A program made the position numbers and the translations under genes. This document shows positions 1-7,196 of a DNA stretch of 9,024 nucleotides, in pieces. Below the pieces are notes generated by a model. The model worked only from the letters and a program-made list of their open reading frames with translations. It ran no database searches and was not told the origin of the DNA. Position 1 is the first letter of the stretch; every line of letters starts with the position of its first letter. Origin of the DNA: an uncultured Lachnospiraceae bacterium (GTDB taxonomy: Bacteria > Bacillota > Clostridia > Lachnospirales > Lachnospiraceae); assembly GCA_946549155.1 (NCBI GenBank), contig CAMNQN010000143.1:1-9024 (forward strand). The letters run 5' to 3'.

Positions 1-34
1 GGGCGGGCAGATCCCTCTGGAAAACTGCCCGCCC
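1..34 (-). terminator. Probable rho-independent terminator of the nucleoside operon (cut by window edge)
   Basis: A perfect 10-bp GC-rich inverted repeat, GGGCGGGCAG (1-10) and CTGCCCGCCC (25-34), encloses a 14-nt loop. It lies 45 bp beyond the stop codon of the last gene of the minus-strand operon, where a terminator is expected. The U-tract that would confirm it falls to the left of position 1 and cannot be seen. A converging gene outside the window could share it. Confidence 0.6.
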
Positions 35-79
35 GGCCCCGTCTTTTCCTGCTGTTTTCTGGCAGAACAACTTTGTCCC

Positions 80-1480
80 TCACGCACAAAAGCTGGTATA
101 TACTTCGATCGTTGTTTGTATTAAATCTTCTATTTTTATTTTTTCCATTCCACGCAGATATGTATTTAAACCATCTGAGATTGGATTGATCCATCGGGCA
201 TCGATTCCTTCCACCCCTGTAATAATTGCAACTGCAGTCAAAAGCTGGCCCGCGGTACTGTCCGCATCGTGCCCCTCCAGACACATTATTTCCAGCACTT
301 TATCAAAATCATTGCCGCCAAACCAGGCTGCCACAACTTCTGCTGCCGCGTTTGGATACGCATGAACCCATGAATATTCTGCAAATTGCTTCAGGCATTT
401 TTTCCATGCGTCCCGCCAGGTAACGCATTCCTCACAGATATCCATAACACACCTGATAACACTGTAATACTCAGAGGAGTCCGGAAGCATCGCCAATGTT
501 TTTTTCAATATTTCTCTGATATCACGCTCGACATAAGCCAGAGAGACCAGCAGCGCGCTGAATACCTCTCCGATAATCCCGTTATTGGCATGAGATATCT
601 GCCCATCCAGCCAGGCCAGTCTGGCCGCTTCATATGGCTCTCCCGGAGCCAGCATGCCGCAAATAGCGCCCCGCATTTGCGCTCCAATCCATTCACGATA
701 ATAGTTTCCCATGCGTCCACTCTCCGGCGGATAAATTCCCTGTCTCAAATTTCTCATTGCAATGCCCTCGGCGCTCATAGCCAGTGGAATCAGGCGGAGC
801 CATTCTCTCGCAATATCCAGTGAAGTGATAGCCCTTCCTTTTCTCTTATATGCTTCCAGAAAAGCAATTTCATATGTAATATCATCATTATATGTACAGG
901 GGAAAACCTGATAATCTTTGAACTCCTGTATATTCCCGGCAATCACCTCATAATAATACCCTTCAAGCTGAGAGCCCGCCGTACCGGCAATCATCTGGCC
1001 ATACCAGCCAGCCCGGGTCTTTTTTGCATAATCTTCCGGCGAAACCTGTGCATATCGCGGCCATTCTTCAATGCACGCACAATATTCTTCCCATGTTGTA
1101 AATTGCCGGAATTTCATGTATCTGTGATTCGGATTCTGCTGCGCATAATAGAGACAATGGAAAATTTCACTGGTGATTACATCCAGTTCTTCCCAATTCT
1201 CTTCTTTCAGGGCTTCAAATCCTGGTCCCAGCAATTCCTCCGCTTCCTCTACCATGTATCCCATCGCCTTCATGCTCGCAATAGCTCCACAGATTCCGCT
1301 GGAGCCACTGGCACCGGAAGACGGCAATGTGACTCCCCTCCATTGCCGCATCAACCCCTCTCTATGCTGCCATTCACAGGGAATTAAATTATTCCACATT
1401 TTATCTGCTTCCTTTTTATTTGGGATGGATAGTTTGCCATTTCTCAATATTTCAAGGTTATACTCATGGGCGTCCATCAT
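80..1480 (-). CDS. ADP-ribosylglycohydrolase-family protein with long N-terminal extension
   Basis: A 466-residue protein. From about residue 155 on it has the ADP-ribosylglycohydrolase (ARH/DraG) fold, a dinuclear-metal enzyme family that cleaves ADP-ribosyl N- or O-glycosidic bonds. Visible family motifs are AGTAGSQLEG (165-174, with the Glu that ligates metal in ARH3), YNDDIT (197-202, in place of the usual TDDT), ISHANNG (295-301) and GHDADST (403-409, in place of GDTDT/N). All metal-ligand positions keep a suitable side chain, so activity is plausible. The first ~155 residues match no domain I recognise and make the protein longer than typical ~300-residue members. No signal peptide or membrane segment is seen, so it is probably cytosolic. 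The start ATG follows GGGGGAGG by 10 nt; an adjacent ATG is one codon downstream. It lies 20 bp after the nucleoside hydrolase stop and is the last operon gene. The substrate is unknown; context suggests a nucleoside-derived N-glycoside or ADP-ribose compound. Confidence 0.85.
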   Translation of the reverse strand: MMDAHEYNLEILRNGKLSIPNKKEADKMWNNLIPCEWQHREGLMRQWRGVTLPSSGASGSSGICGAIASMKAMGYMVEEAEELLGPGFEALKEENWEELDVITSEIFHCLYYAQQNPNHRYMKFRQFTTWEEYCACIEEWPRYAQVSPEDYAKKTRAGWYGQMIAGTAGSQLEGYYYEVIAGNIQEFKDYQVFPCTYNDDITYEIAFLEAYKRKGRAITSLDIAREWLRLIPLAMSAEGIAMRNLRQGIYPPESGRMGNYYREWIGAQMRGAICGMLAPGEPYEAARLAWLDGQISHANNGIIGEVFSALLVSLAYVERDIREILKKTLAMLPDSSEYYSVIRCVMDICEECVTWRDAWKKCLKQFAEYSWVHAYPNAAAEVVAAWFGGNDFDKVLEIMCLEGHDADSTAGQLLTAVAIITGVEGIDARWINPISDGLNTYLRGMEKIKIEDLIQTTIEVYTSFCA

Positions 1481-1500
1481 CTTGTTTTATCCTCCCCCTT

Positions 1501-2451
1501 TTACCCCAAACTCGCAATTGCTGAAATCATCATGTTCCAAAACAGCTCAAAATTTAATTTATCCCCTACATATACGTTAGGCTCCAATAAAGGCTTCCCT
1601 GAATTCATACGAAAAAAGTCAATACAGGTCATTCCGTATGAAAATTCCCCTTTTGTTTCAATATCAACTCTAAGATGTCTGGTTGTAAAAACATTTTTAT
1701 CAGCCAGGTATGCCACACAGCACGCGTCATTTACAGGTGCGCCGTTTTTCCCTGCACGCCTCGAATTGTTGTTATAAAATGTCATGAAATCACAAACAAA
1801 CTCACTGACCCTGGAACCGATGGCCCGAATTCTCTCCATAATCTCCGGCACTGCAACCGCTTGATAAGTCAAATCAAGTCCGCACATTACCTTAGGGATA
1901 TCACTTTCAAACACAATTCGGGCCGCTTCCGCATCACTCCAGATATTAAATTCCGCGGCCGGTGTAATATTCCCAAATCTCCCACCTCCCATAATTACCA
2001 GCTGCTTAATCCGGGAAGCAATCTCTGGTTCTCTTCGCAATGCAAGCGCTACATTCGTCAGCGGCCCTGCAGCAACAATGGAAATATCGCCGTCGGATTC
2101 CATCAAAGTATCAATTATAAAATCACAGGCATGCTTATCAAGCGGTTTCCGCTTCGGCTCAAACAGTTTCGCTCCATCCAAACCTGACTCTCCATGTACA
2201 AATGGAGCTGTATACAGGGGTTTTACCAGCGGAGTCGAACAGCCCGCAGCCACCGGTATATCCGCACCAATGATATCCATTGTAATTAATGCATTTCTTG
2301 TTGTCATTTCCAAAGGCGCATTCCCGGCAACCGTTGTAACCCCCAATAACTCTATCCCCGGATTCCCTGCCGCAAGTAAAATAGCCATTACATCGTCATG
2401 GCCGGGGTCACCATCATAAATCATCTTCTCAATTATTCTATTTTCTTTCAT
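1501..2451 (-). CDS. Inosine/uridine-preferring nucleoside hydrolase family protein
   Basis: The product hydrolyses the N-glycosidic bond of (ribo)nucleosides to free base and ribose, acting in the cytosol on imported substrate. With the chosen start it has 316 residues, normal for the family. The N-terminal calcium-site motif YDGDPGHDD (12-20), TTVAGN (39-44), HGESGLDG (86-93), AAGPLTNVALAL (127-138), MGGG (154-157) and EFNIWSDAEAA (167-177) are all present. The C-terminal metal-ligand Asp is in VNDACCVAYL (240-249); the preceding residue is Asn241 where group I enzymes carry the catalytic His. The ATG at 2451 was chosen because GGGAAGGA (2459-2466) ends 7 nt upstream. An upstream ATG at 2490 would overlap the permease gene by 8 bp but has a poor ribosome-binding site and adds 13 non-conserved residues. 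The gene lies 31 bp after the permease stop and 20 bp before the ADP-ribosylglycohydrolase gene. Base specificity cannot be told from sequence. Confidence 0.93.
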   Translation of the reverse strand: MKENRIIEKMIYDGDPGHDDVMAILLAAGNPGIELLGVTTVAGNAPLEMTTRNALITMDIIGADIPVAAGCSTPLVKPLYTAPFVHGESGLDGAKLFEPKRKPLDKHACDFIIDTLMESDGDISIVAAGPLTNVALALRREPEIASRIKQLVIMGGGRFGNITPAAEFNIWSDAEAARIVFESDIPKVMCGLDLTYQAVAVPEIMERIRAIGSRVSEFVCDFMTFYNNNSRRAGKNGAPVNDACCVAYLADKNVFTTRHLRVDIETKGEFSYGMTCIDFFRMNSGKPLLEPNVYVGDKLNFELFWNMMISAIASLG

Positions 2452-2458
2452 TATTCTA

Positions 2459-2466
2459 TCCTTCCC
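2459..2466 (-). promoter_or_regulatory. Ribosome-binding site deciding the nucleoside hydrolase start
   Basis: GGGAAGGA on the minus strand, 7 nt before the ATG at 2451. It favours that start over the ATG at 2490, which lacks a comparable Shine-Dalgarno sequence. Confidence 0.6.
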
Positions 2467-2482
2467 GTACATTTTTGATGTT

Positions 2483-3439
2483 TTACCCATTTACACTGCC
2501 CGAAATCTTTTTTACCGGGCCCATCATTTTTCGGTTGTTTTGAATTGTGTGAATCGACAGCATCAATATTGTCACTATATATGGAATTGCCTGAATAAAC
2601 TGGCTGGGAATTGTCAGGCCCGGATAGGTTTCAATTAATATGGCAATAGCATTGGCAAATCCAAAAATCAAGCCCCCGCGAAGTACACCATAGGGTTTTG
2701 AGTTTCCCAGGCTAATGACAGCCAGTGCAATAAATCCATTTCCTGCCGTCATATCTCTAACAAACATGCTGGTCGTTCCCGTTGAGAGAAACGCTCCCCC
2801 AATTCCGCACAAGATACCACAAATAATAAAAGCCACATATTTAATTTTTAAATCATTAATGCCAACACTTCTTGCAGCCTGTACGTTTTCTCCTACCGCC
2901 ATCAAATGTGCTCCGAATGGTGTCTTATAAAAAACAATGCTGCACAGAATCACACTCAAAAATGCAATCCAGACTATGAAGCTATGGCCGCTAAGCAGGG
3001 AAACTACCGGTATATTTTCTAACACCGGAATATTTACAACCGGTATCATCTGCACTCCCGCCGGCTGATAGGAACCTGACGAGCCAAAAAATACCTGAAG
3101 TAAGAAAACAGTTATCGCAGAGGCAAATGTATTGATCGCAAATCCGGATACAATATGGTGAGCTTTATATTTAAAGATAAAAAAGGCTAACATCAAACAG
3201 ATGAACACACTCGCCGCACATCCTGCCAATATTCCGAAAAACCAGTTTCCGGTCATAGCATTTACCACAATGGAAAAGAATGCCGATACGAGCATAGCGC
3301 CTTCCAGCCCTATATTCATCACGCCCACTTTTCCACAGAACAATCCCCCTATTGCCGCCAGAAGCACCGGAGCCACCAGCTTAAAGACCATGGTAAATAT
3401 CGATAAATTTAACACCTGTTGAAAAAGGAACCTAAACAC
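2483..3439 (-). CDS. ABC transporter permease, nucleoside-type (BPD_transp_2), second subunit
   Basis: An integral membrane protein of 318 residues and roughly nine hydrophobic segments. It forms the translocation pore with the neighbouring permease. Family signatures are GKVGVMNIGLEGAML (36-50), HHIVSGFAINTF (94-105), TPFGAHLMAVGEN (173-185) and TAGNGFIALAVISLG (231-245). They match the NupQ/YufQ-type subunit of nucleoside transporters that use BMP-family binding proteins, rather than sugar permeases. The start is taken as GTG at 3439, because AAGGAGG (3449-3455) lies 9 nt upstream. An ATG at 3460 is in frame but would place that ribosome-binding site inside the coding region, with MRRRWAR as N-terminus. 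From GTG, the gene overlaps the stop of the first permease by 8 bp (GTGTTTAG), which implies translational coupling and equal stoichiometry. Confidence 0.92.
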   Translation of the reverse strand: MFRFLFQQVLNLSIFTMVFKLVAPVLLAAIGGLFCGKVGVMNIGLEGAMLVSAFFSIVVNAMTGNWFFGILAGCAASVFICLMLAFFIFKYKAHHIVSGFAINTFASAITVFLLQVFFGSSGSYQPAGVQMIPVVNIPVLENIPVVSLLSGHSFIVWIAFLSVILCSIVFYKTPFGAHLMAVGENVQAARSVGINDLKIKYVAFIICGILCGIGGAFLSTGTTSMFVRDMTAGNGFIALAVISLGNSKPYGVLRGGLIFGFANAIAILIETYPGLTIPSQFIQAIPYIVTILMLSIHTIQNNRKMMGPVKKISGSVNG

Positions 3440-4514
3440 TCTTGCCCACCTCCTTCGCATATCTTCTTTTATTTAGGTATGGGGTTAGTATTCTCGATGA
3501 AATAAGCATAATCATAATCACCTGTATAATAAGTACCAGTTCCCGTGAAACATCTGTATTTTGCTGCATAATTTGCCCGCCAATCTTTAAATAGGCAAAA
3601 AAGAAACTGATCAGCAGAACTCCAACAGGATTGTTGGAAGCAAGCAGCGCAATGATCAGGCCGTCGCCTCCCATTTCTCTTGCGAAATCATCGAAAAATG
3701 ACCTATGCATTCCAAACACTTCTATTGTACCTGCTAAACCCGCAAGCGCGCCGCTGACCACGAAGCAGAAAATTGTAATAAATTTAATGTTTAAGCCGCC
3801 ATACTGCGCAAAAACCTTATTTTGCCCTACTGTTTTCATCCGGTATCCCGGAACGCTGTGTGCCATCAAAAAGTGAATAACCACTACCATTACCACAGCA
3901 ATAACAATACCTGCATGGGCGGTAATCGTTGACGATATACTTCCCAGTTCCAAATATTCCGGTATATAATGCATACGGATAACTCCGCCACTGTCCGGAT
4001 CCCTGAAATAAGAATTGGTCATTCCTGACGTCACTAAAGTCGCAATATAATTCAACATTAGCGTGGTGACTACTTCATTAATATTAAAATAAGATTTCAG
4101 CGCTCCTGCCACAGATGCATAAATCGCGCCAGCAACCACCGCAATTATAAAAACAAGCAACACATGTAAAACCTTTGGTAAACCTACAATATAATTCGCT
4201 GCAATCGCAGCCATGAAAGCGCCTACATAAAACTGTCCCTGGACTCCCATATTGAAAAGCCCTGTTTTAAACGCTACGGATGCTGAAAGCCCAACTAAAA
4301 TAAGCGGGGTTGCCTTATTAATAATGCTGTTAATATAAAATGCATTCGACAATGGCTGGAATAAAAGACTTTTTATGGCAGCCAGGGGTTCGTCCGAAAC
4401 CATTACGATCAGAAGGCATCCCAGCGCTACAGCAATAGCTATAGACAATACAGTAGATAATATATTGGTATAATTCTTCTTTGACATATTCAAATTTTTT
4501 ATCTTCTGCTTCAT
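3432..4514 (-). CDS. ABC transporter permease, nucleoside-type (BPD_transp_2), first subunit
   Basis: A 360-residue integral membrane protein with a short basic N-terminus (MKQKIKNLNMSKK), a first hydrophobic helix at about 18-40, and further membrane segments to about residue 340. Family motifs are GLFNMGVQGQFYVGAF (85-100), NINEVVTTLMLNYIA (144-158), VPGYRMKTVGQN (221-232) and GGDGLIIALLASNNPVG (282-298). This is the larger NupP/YufP-like partner of the following permease. The start ATG overlaps the ATPase stop in an ATGA tetranucleotide (4 bp), with a GGGAGGGG ribosome-binding site just inside the ATPase gene, so translation is coupled. A second in-frame Met at residue 10 has no better site. 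The 3' end carries the ribosome-binding site of the next permease. Confidence in the family is high; nucleoside specificity is inferred from the binding protein and hydrolase. Confidence 0.92.
   Translation of the reverse strand: MKQKIKNLNMSKKNYTNILSTVLSIAIAVALGCLLIVMVSDEPLAAIKSLLFQPLSNAFYINSIINKATPLILVGLSASVAFKTGLFNMGVQGQFYVGAFMAAIAANYIVGLPKVLHVLLVFIIAVVAGAIYASVAGALKSYFNINEVVTTLMLNYIATLVTSGMTNSYFRDPDSGGVIRMHYIPEYLELGSISSTITAHAGIVIAVVMVVVIHFLMAHSVPGYRMKTVGQNKVFAQYGGLNIKFITIFCFVVSGALAGLAGTIEVFGMHRSFFDDFAREMGGDGLIIALLASNNPVGVLLISFFFAYLKIGGQIMQQNTDVSRELVLIIQVIMIMLISSRILTPYLNKRRYAKEVGKSV
3449..3455 (-). promoter_or_regulatory. Ribosome-binding site deciding the second permease start (GTG)
   Basis: AAGGAGG on the minus strand, 9 nt upstream of the GTG at 3439 and inside the last codons of the first permease. 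It argues for the GTG and against the ATG at 3460. Confidence 0.75.
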
Positions 4515-6064
4515 TCCTGCCCCTCCCTTTCCTTTTGTTTCTGGCGGCCGTTCAATATATATTTACCTATTTCATTTTCTGTGACTGTTTCATCATTTTT
4601 TCTGATTGCGACTAATTCTCCGTCATAAAGCATTCCAATCCTGTCACTCAAGCCCATAATTTCTGAAAGCTCCGCCGAAATCAGAAGAACCGCAGTTCCT
4701 TCATTTCGCTGCTCAATAATTTTATTGTGTATATATTCAATGGATGCGATGTCTACTCCACGTGTTGGCTGGCAGGCAATCAGCAAATCCGGCTTCTTAC
4801 TTAACTCCCTGGCGACAATAACTTTCTGAATATTGCCCCCTGACATAGAGCCCACCGGTGCCATTTCACCATCTGCCCGAATTTCATATTCCCTGATCAG
4901 ATGTTTCGATTCTTCCCTGATATCTTTCCACTTTAAGAATAATCCTTTATGAAACTTTTCGCTTCCATGGGAACAAATAACAAAATTCTCCGCAATAGAC
5001 TGATTGAGACTTGATCCCCTTAAATTACGGTCATCCGGAATATAACCTATTGCTTCTTTTCGAAAATCAGACGTACTGGCACCGGTGATATCCTTCCCCT
5101 TATAAAAAACTTTACCAGACGATGGTTTCAAAAATCCGATAATCGCGTCAACTAATTCTGACTGCCCGTTTCCTTCTACACCGGCGATGCCGAACACCTC
5201 CCCAGCCTTAATGTCAAAAGACATATTTTTTACTTTTAATACGCCCCTTCTGTCCAGAACATTGAAATTTTCAACTTTGAAAACTAACTCCTCGGCCTTT
5301 CTATCTGTGCGCCCAATTTTAGGCTTCAACTGGCGTCCAATCATCAAACGTGTGATTTCTTCCGGACACGTTTCACTCGTTTTCAATGTTTTTATGGTCT
5401 TTCCATTCCGCAAAACTGTAACAGCATCCGAAATATCCATTACTTCCTTTATTTTGTGCGTAATTAATATAATGGTATATCCATCCTTGGCCATCAGACG
5501 CAGCGAACGAAACAACTCATCTGTCTCCTGGGGAGTCAGCACTGCTGTTGGTTCATCTAAAATAATAATTCGCGCCTTATTATATAAAACTCTTAAAATC
5601 TCAACCCTCTGTTTGGCGCCGACCGATAAACGATAAACCGGTTCGTCCGGCTCCACTGCCAAACCGAACTGTTTTGAAATTTGATTTATCTGCTCTTTCT
5701 CAGAACGGCGGTCGCAAAGGAGCTTTTTCTTTTTTTCATTACCCAGTGCAATATTCTCAGCAACTGTATAAGAAGGAACCAACATAAACTCCTGATGTAC
5801 CATCCCCATTCCGTTTTGAATGGCGTCCTTTGGGCTCTTAAAATTCACTTCTTTCCCTAAAATGCGTATCTCGCCTTTTGTTTTTTCTTCCAATCCAAAC
5901 AATACTTTCATTAAAGTGGATTTCCCGGCTCCGTTTTCTCCCACTAACGCATGAATCTCACCGCGCTTTGCACAAAAATTAACACCACTGTTTGCCACAG
6001 TACCATTCGGGTATATTTTATACATATCTTTCATCTCAATCACATTTTGAATATCTGTACTCAT
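4511..6064 (-). CDS. Nucleoside ABC transporter ATP-binding protein (two fused NBDs)
   Basis: A 517-residue cytoplasmic ATPase with tandem nucleotide-binding domains, of the type that serves BMP-dependent nucleoside transporters (NupO/YufO-like) and is related to RbsA/MglA. Domain 1 (about 8-245) is canonical: Walker A GENGAGKST (42-50), Q-loop Gln91, signature LSVGAKQ (146-152), Walker B IIILDEPTA (166-174) and switch His203. Domain 2 (about 260-505) has a degenerate Walker A, AGVEGNGQSELV (294-305), with Gln in place of Lys, an intact signature MSGGNIQK (407-414), and a Walker B reading CQPTRGVD (431-438) with Gln in place of the catalytic Glu. This asymmetry is normal for the family, so one full ATP site is expected. 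The ATG at 6064 follows TGGAGGTAAT, a strong site. The gene is separated from the binding-protein gene by 97 bp containing a hairpin and overlaps the first permease by 4 bp. Confidence 0.95.
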   Translation of the reverse strand: MSTDIQNVIEMKDMYKIYPNGTVANSGVNFCAKRGEIHALVGENGAGKSTLMKVLFGLEEKTKGEIRILGKEVNFKSPKDAIQNGMGMVHQEFMLVPSYTVAENIALGNEKKKKLLCDRRSEKEQINQISKQFGLAVEPDEPVYRLSVGAKQRVEILRVLYNKARIIILDEPTAVLTPQETDELFRSLRLMAKDGYTIILITHKIKEVMDISDAVTVLRNGKTIKTLKTSETCPEEITRLMIGRQLKPKIGRTDRKAEELVFKVENFNVLDRRGVLKVKNMSFDIKAGEVFGIAGVEGNGQSELVDAIIGFLKPSSGKVFYKGKDITGASTSDFRKEAIGYIPDDRNLRGSSLNQSIAENFVICSHGSEKFHKGLFLKWKDIREESKHLIREYEIRADGEMAPVGSMSGGNIQKVIVARELSKKPDLLIACQPTRGVDIASIEYIHNKIIEQRNEGTAVLLISAELSEIMGLSDRIGMLYDGELVAIRKNDETVTENEIGKYILNGRQKQKEREGQE

Positions 6065-6084
6065 ATTACCTCCAGCATATCAAA

Positions 6085-6153
6085 ACAGGGCCGGCGCAAT
6101 TGTATGTGGGAATGATTTGCATATCCTCGTGTCACAATTTGCGGCAGCCCTGT
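6085..6153 (-). terminator. Intercistronic hairpin, possible leaky terminator or mRNA-stabilising element
   Basis: The arms at 6085-6103 and 6134-6153 pair over about 17 bp: 7 bp ACAGGGC/GCCCTGT, then a C-A mismatch, one G-C pair, a G-G mismatch, three G-C pairs, a bulged T, and 6 bp AATTGT/ACAATT, with a 30-nt loop. On the minus strand it starts 8 nt after the binding-protein stop and is followed by TTTTGAT, a weak U-tract. Such elements between a binding-protein gene and its transporter genes commonly reduce downstream expression or protect the upstream mRNA from 3' decay; which applies here is inference. Confidence 0.55.
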
Positions 6154-6161
6154 CCAATCAA

Positions 6162-7196
6162 TTAATACAGTTCAGACCTAACCTCAATTTCTCCATTAAC
6201 CAGATTCTCTGTAATCTCCTCCATTCTTTCTTTAATCGAATCCGGAACATACTCATCATATAATTCATCCTCAGCAAGACCGATACATTCCTCTTTAATC
6301 CCCCATAGCTGGGAAGTTCCCATTTCAAGCTCCCCTTTCTGGTATAATGCAATTGCATTGTAAATTCCGCTTCCACTATTTTTAAGCATAGAAGTCAAAA
6401 CGCTTCCCGGATAAATTCCATTCTGATTGATATCAACCCCTATTGTGTATTTCCCGGCTTCATTCCCTGCTTCCAATGTGCCAAGGCCTGCACTTGCGCC
6501 AACATTAAAAATAATATCTGCATTCTGCGAATTATACATCGCCATAGCGAGTTCTTTGGCTTTCGGTGCATTGGTTGAATCACCGATATAAGATTTCAGC
6601 ACCTCTACTTCACTGTCAACATAATGCGCGCCCTGCTCATATCCATCATAAAAATCATTAATTGTGGGAGAATCCATTATGCCAACAAAACCAATTACTT
6701 TTTCAGGATTTGCGTTTTCCAGTTCCGTACTGCTTGTTACCAGCGCGGCGAATGCTCCCGCAAGAAAAGAGCCCTCGCATTGATTGTACATGGAATTAAA
6801 AATATTCGGCCGTACTTCATTCATTGTAGTATCCATTACAAAAAAATCCTGTTCCGGATATTTGTCTGCCAATTCAAGCACAATATCACTTGTTTTTCCT
6901 GTTAAAGTAACGATGATGTCATATTCCCCACTGGCCGCCAATGCCTCAATTGCCGGCTTATAATCTGCCTGCTCCGAACCGCCCTCAATCAGTTTTGCCT
7001 TAATTCCAAGCTCCTCCTCTGCTCTGAGAACGCCTTCTTTATTTCCATCAAAATAAGCATTATCCCCAAAACTGCCGTTTGCATAAAGCACAACACTTAA
7101 ATTTTCTCCGCTGTCGGACTCTGCAAACACTGTTCCACTGGTTACTATCATCATTACCGCAGCTGCCGTTAAAAAAATCTTACTGTTTTTTCTCAT
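6162..7196 (-). CDS. BMP/PnrA-family nucleoside-binding protein, secreted
   Basis: The extracytoplasmic substrate-binding protein of the importer, 344 residues. Residues 1-25 form a signal peptide (basic MRKNSK, hydrophobic core about 7-22) with a probable signal peptidase I site VFA|ES at 25/26. No lipobox Cys is present; the only cysteines are at 140 and 304. This is unusual, because Gram-positive members are generally lipoproteins. Family landmarks are NGSFGDNAYFDG (40-51, the ligand-site loop equivalent to the usual DDxSFN), ADYKPAIEAL (77-86), PNIFNSMYNQCEGSFLAG (130-147), VGIMDSP (171-177), NVGASAGLGT (231-240) and GVDINQNGIYPGSVLTSM (253-270). Asp255 occupies the position that contacts the nucleoside ribose in PnrA. 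Start: AAGGAGG lies 7 nt upstream of the ATG. As first gene of the operon it is probably the most highly expressed. The exact nucleoside cannot be deduced. Confidence 0.95.
   Translation of the reverse strand: MRKNSKIFLTAAAVMMIVTSGTVFAESDSGENLSVVLYANGSFGDNAYFDGNKEGVLRAEEELGIKAKLIEGGSEQADYKPAIEALAASGEYDIIVTLTGKTSDIVLELADKYPEQDFFVMDTTMNEVRPNIFNSMYNQCEGSFLAGAFAALVTSSTELENANPEKVIGFVGIMDSPTINDFYDGYEQGAHYVDSEVEVLKSYIGDSTNAPKAKELAMAMYNSQNADIIFNVGASAGLGTLEAGNEAGKYTIGVDINQNGIYPGSVLTSMLKNSGSGIYNAIALYQKGELEMGTSQLWGIKEECIGLAEDELYDEYVPDSIKERMEEITENLVNGEIEVRSELY

Noticed and set aside
226..2419. Several plus-strand open frames of 65-170 codons opposite the hydrolase and ADP-ribosylglycohydrolase genes
   Set aside because: They lie antisense to genes with clear family motifs, lack ribosome-binding sites and have no recognisable domains; they are shadows.
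5147..5187. Degenerate Walker A and Gln-containing Walker B in the second ATPase domain as a sign of decay
   Set aside because: This asymmetry is usual in the RbsA/MglA/NupO-type double ATPases; the first domain is intact.
6158..6376. 72-codon minus-strand frame inside the 3' end of the binding-protein gene
   Set aside because: Out-of-frame overlap with a well-supported gene, no ribosome-binding site and no recognisable product.
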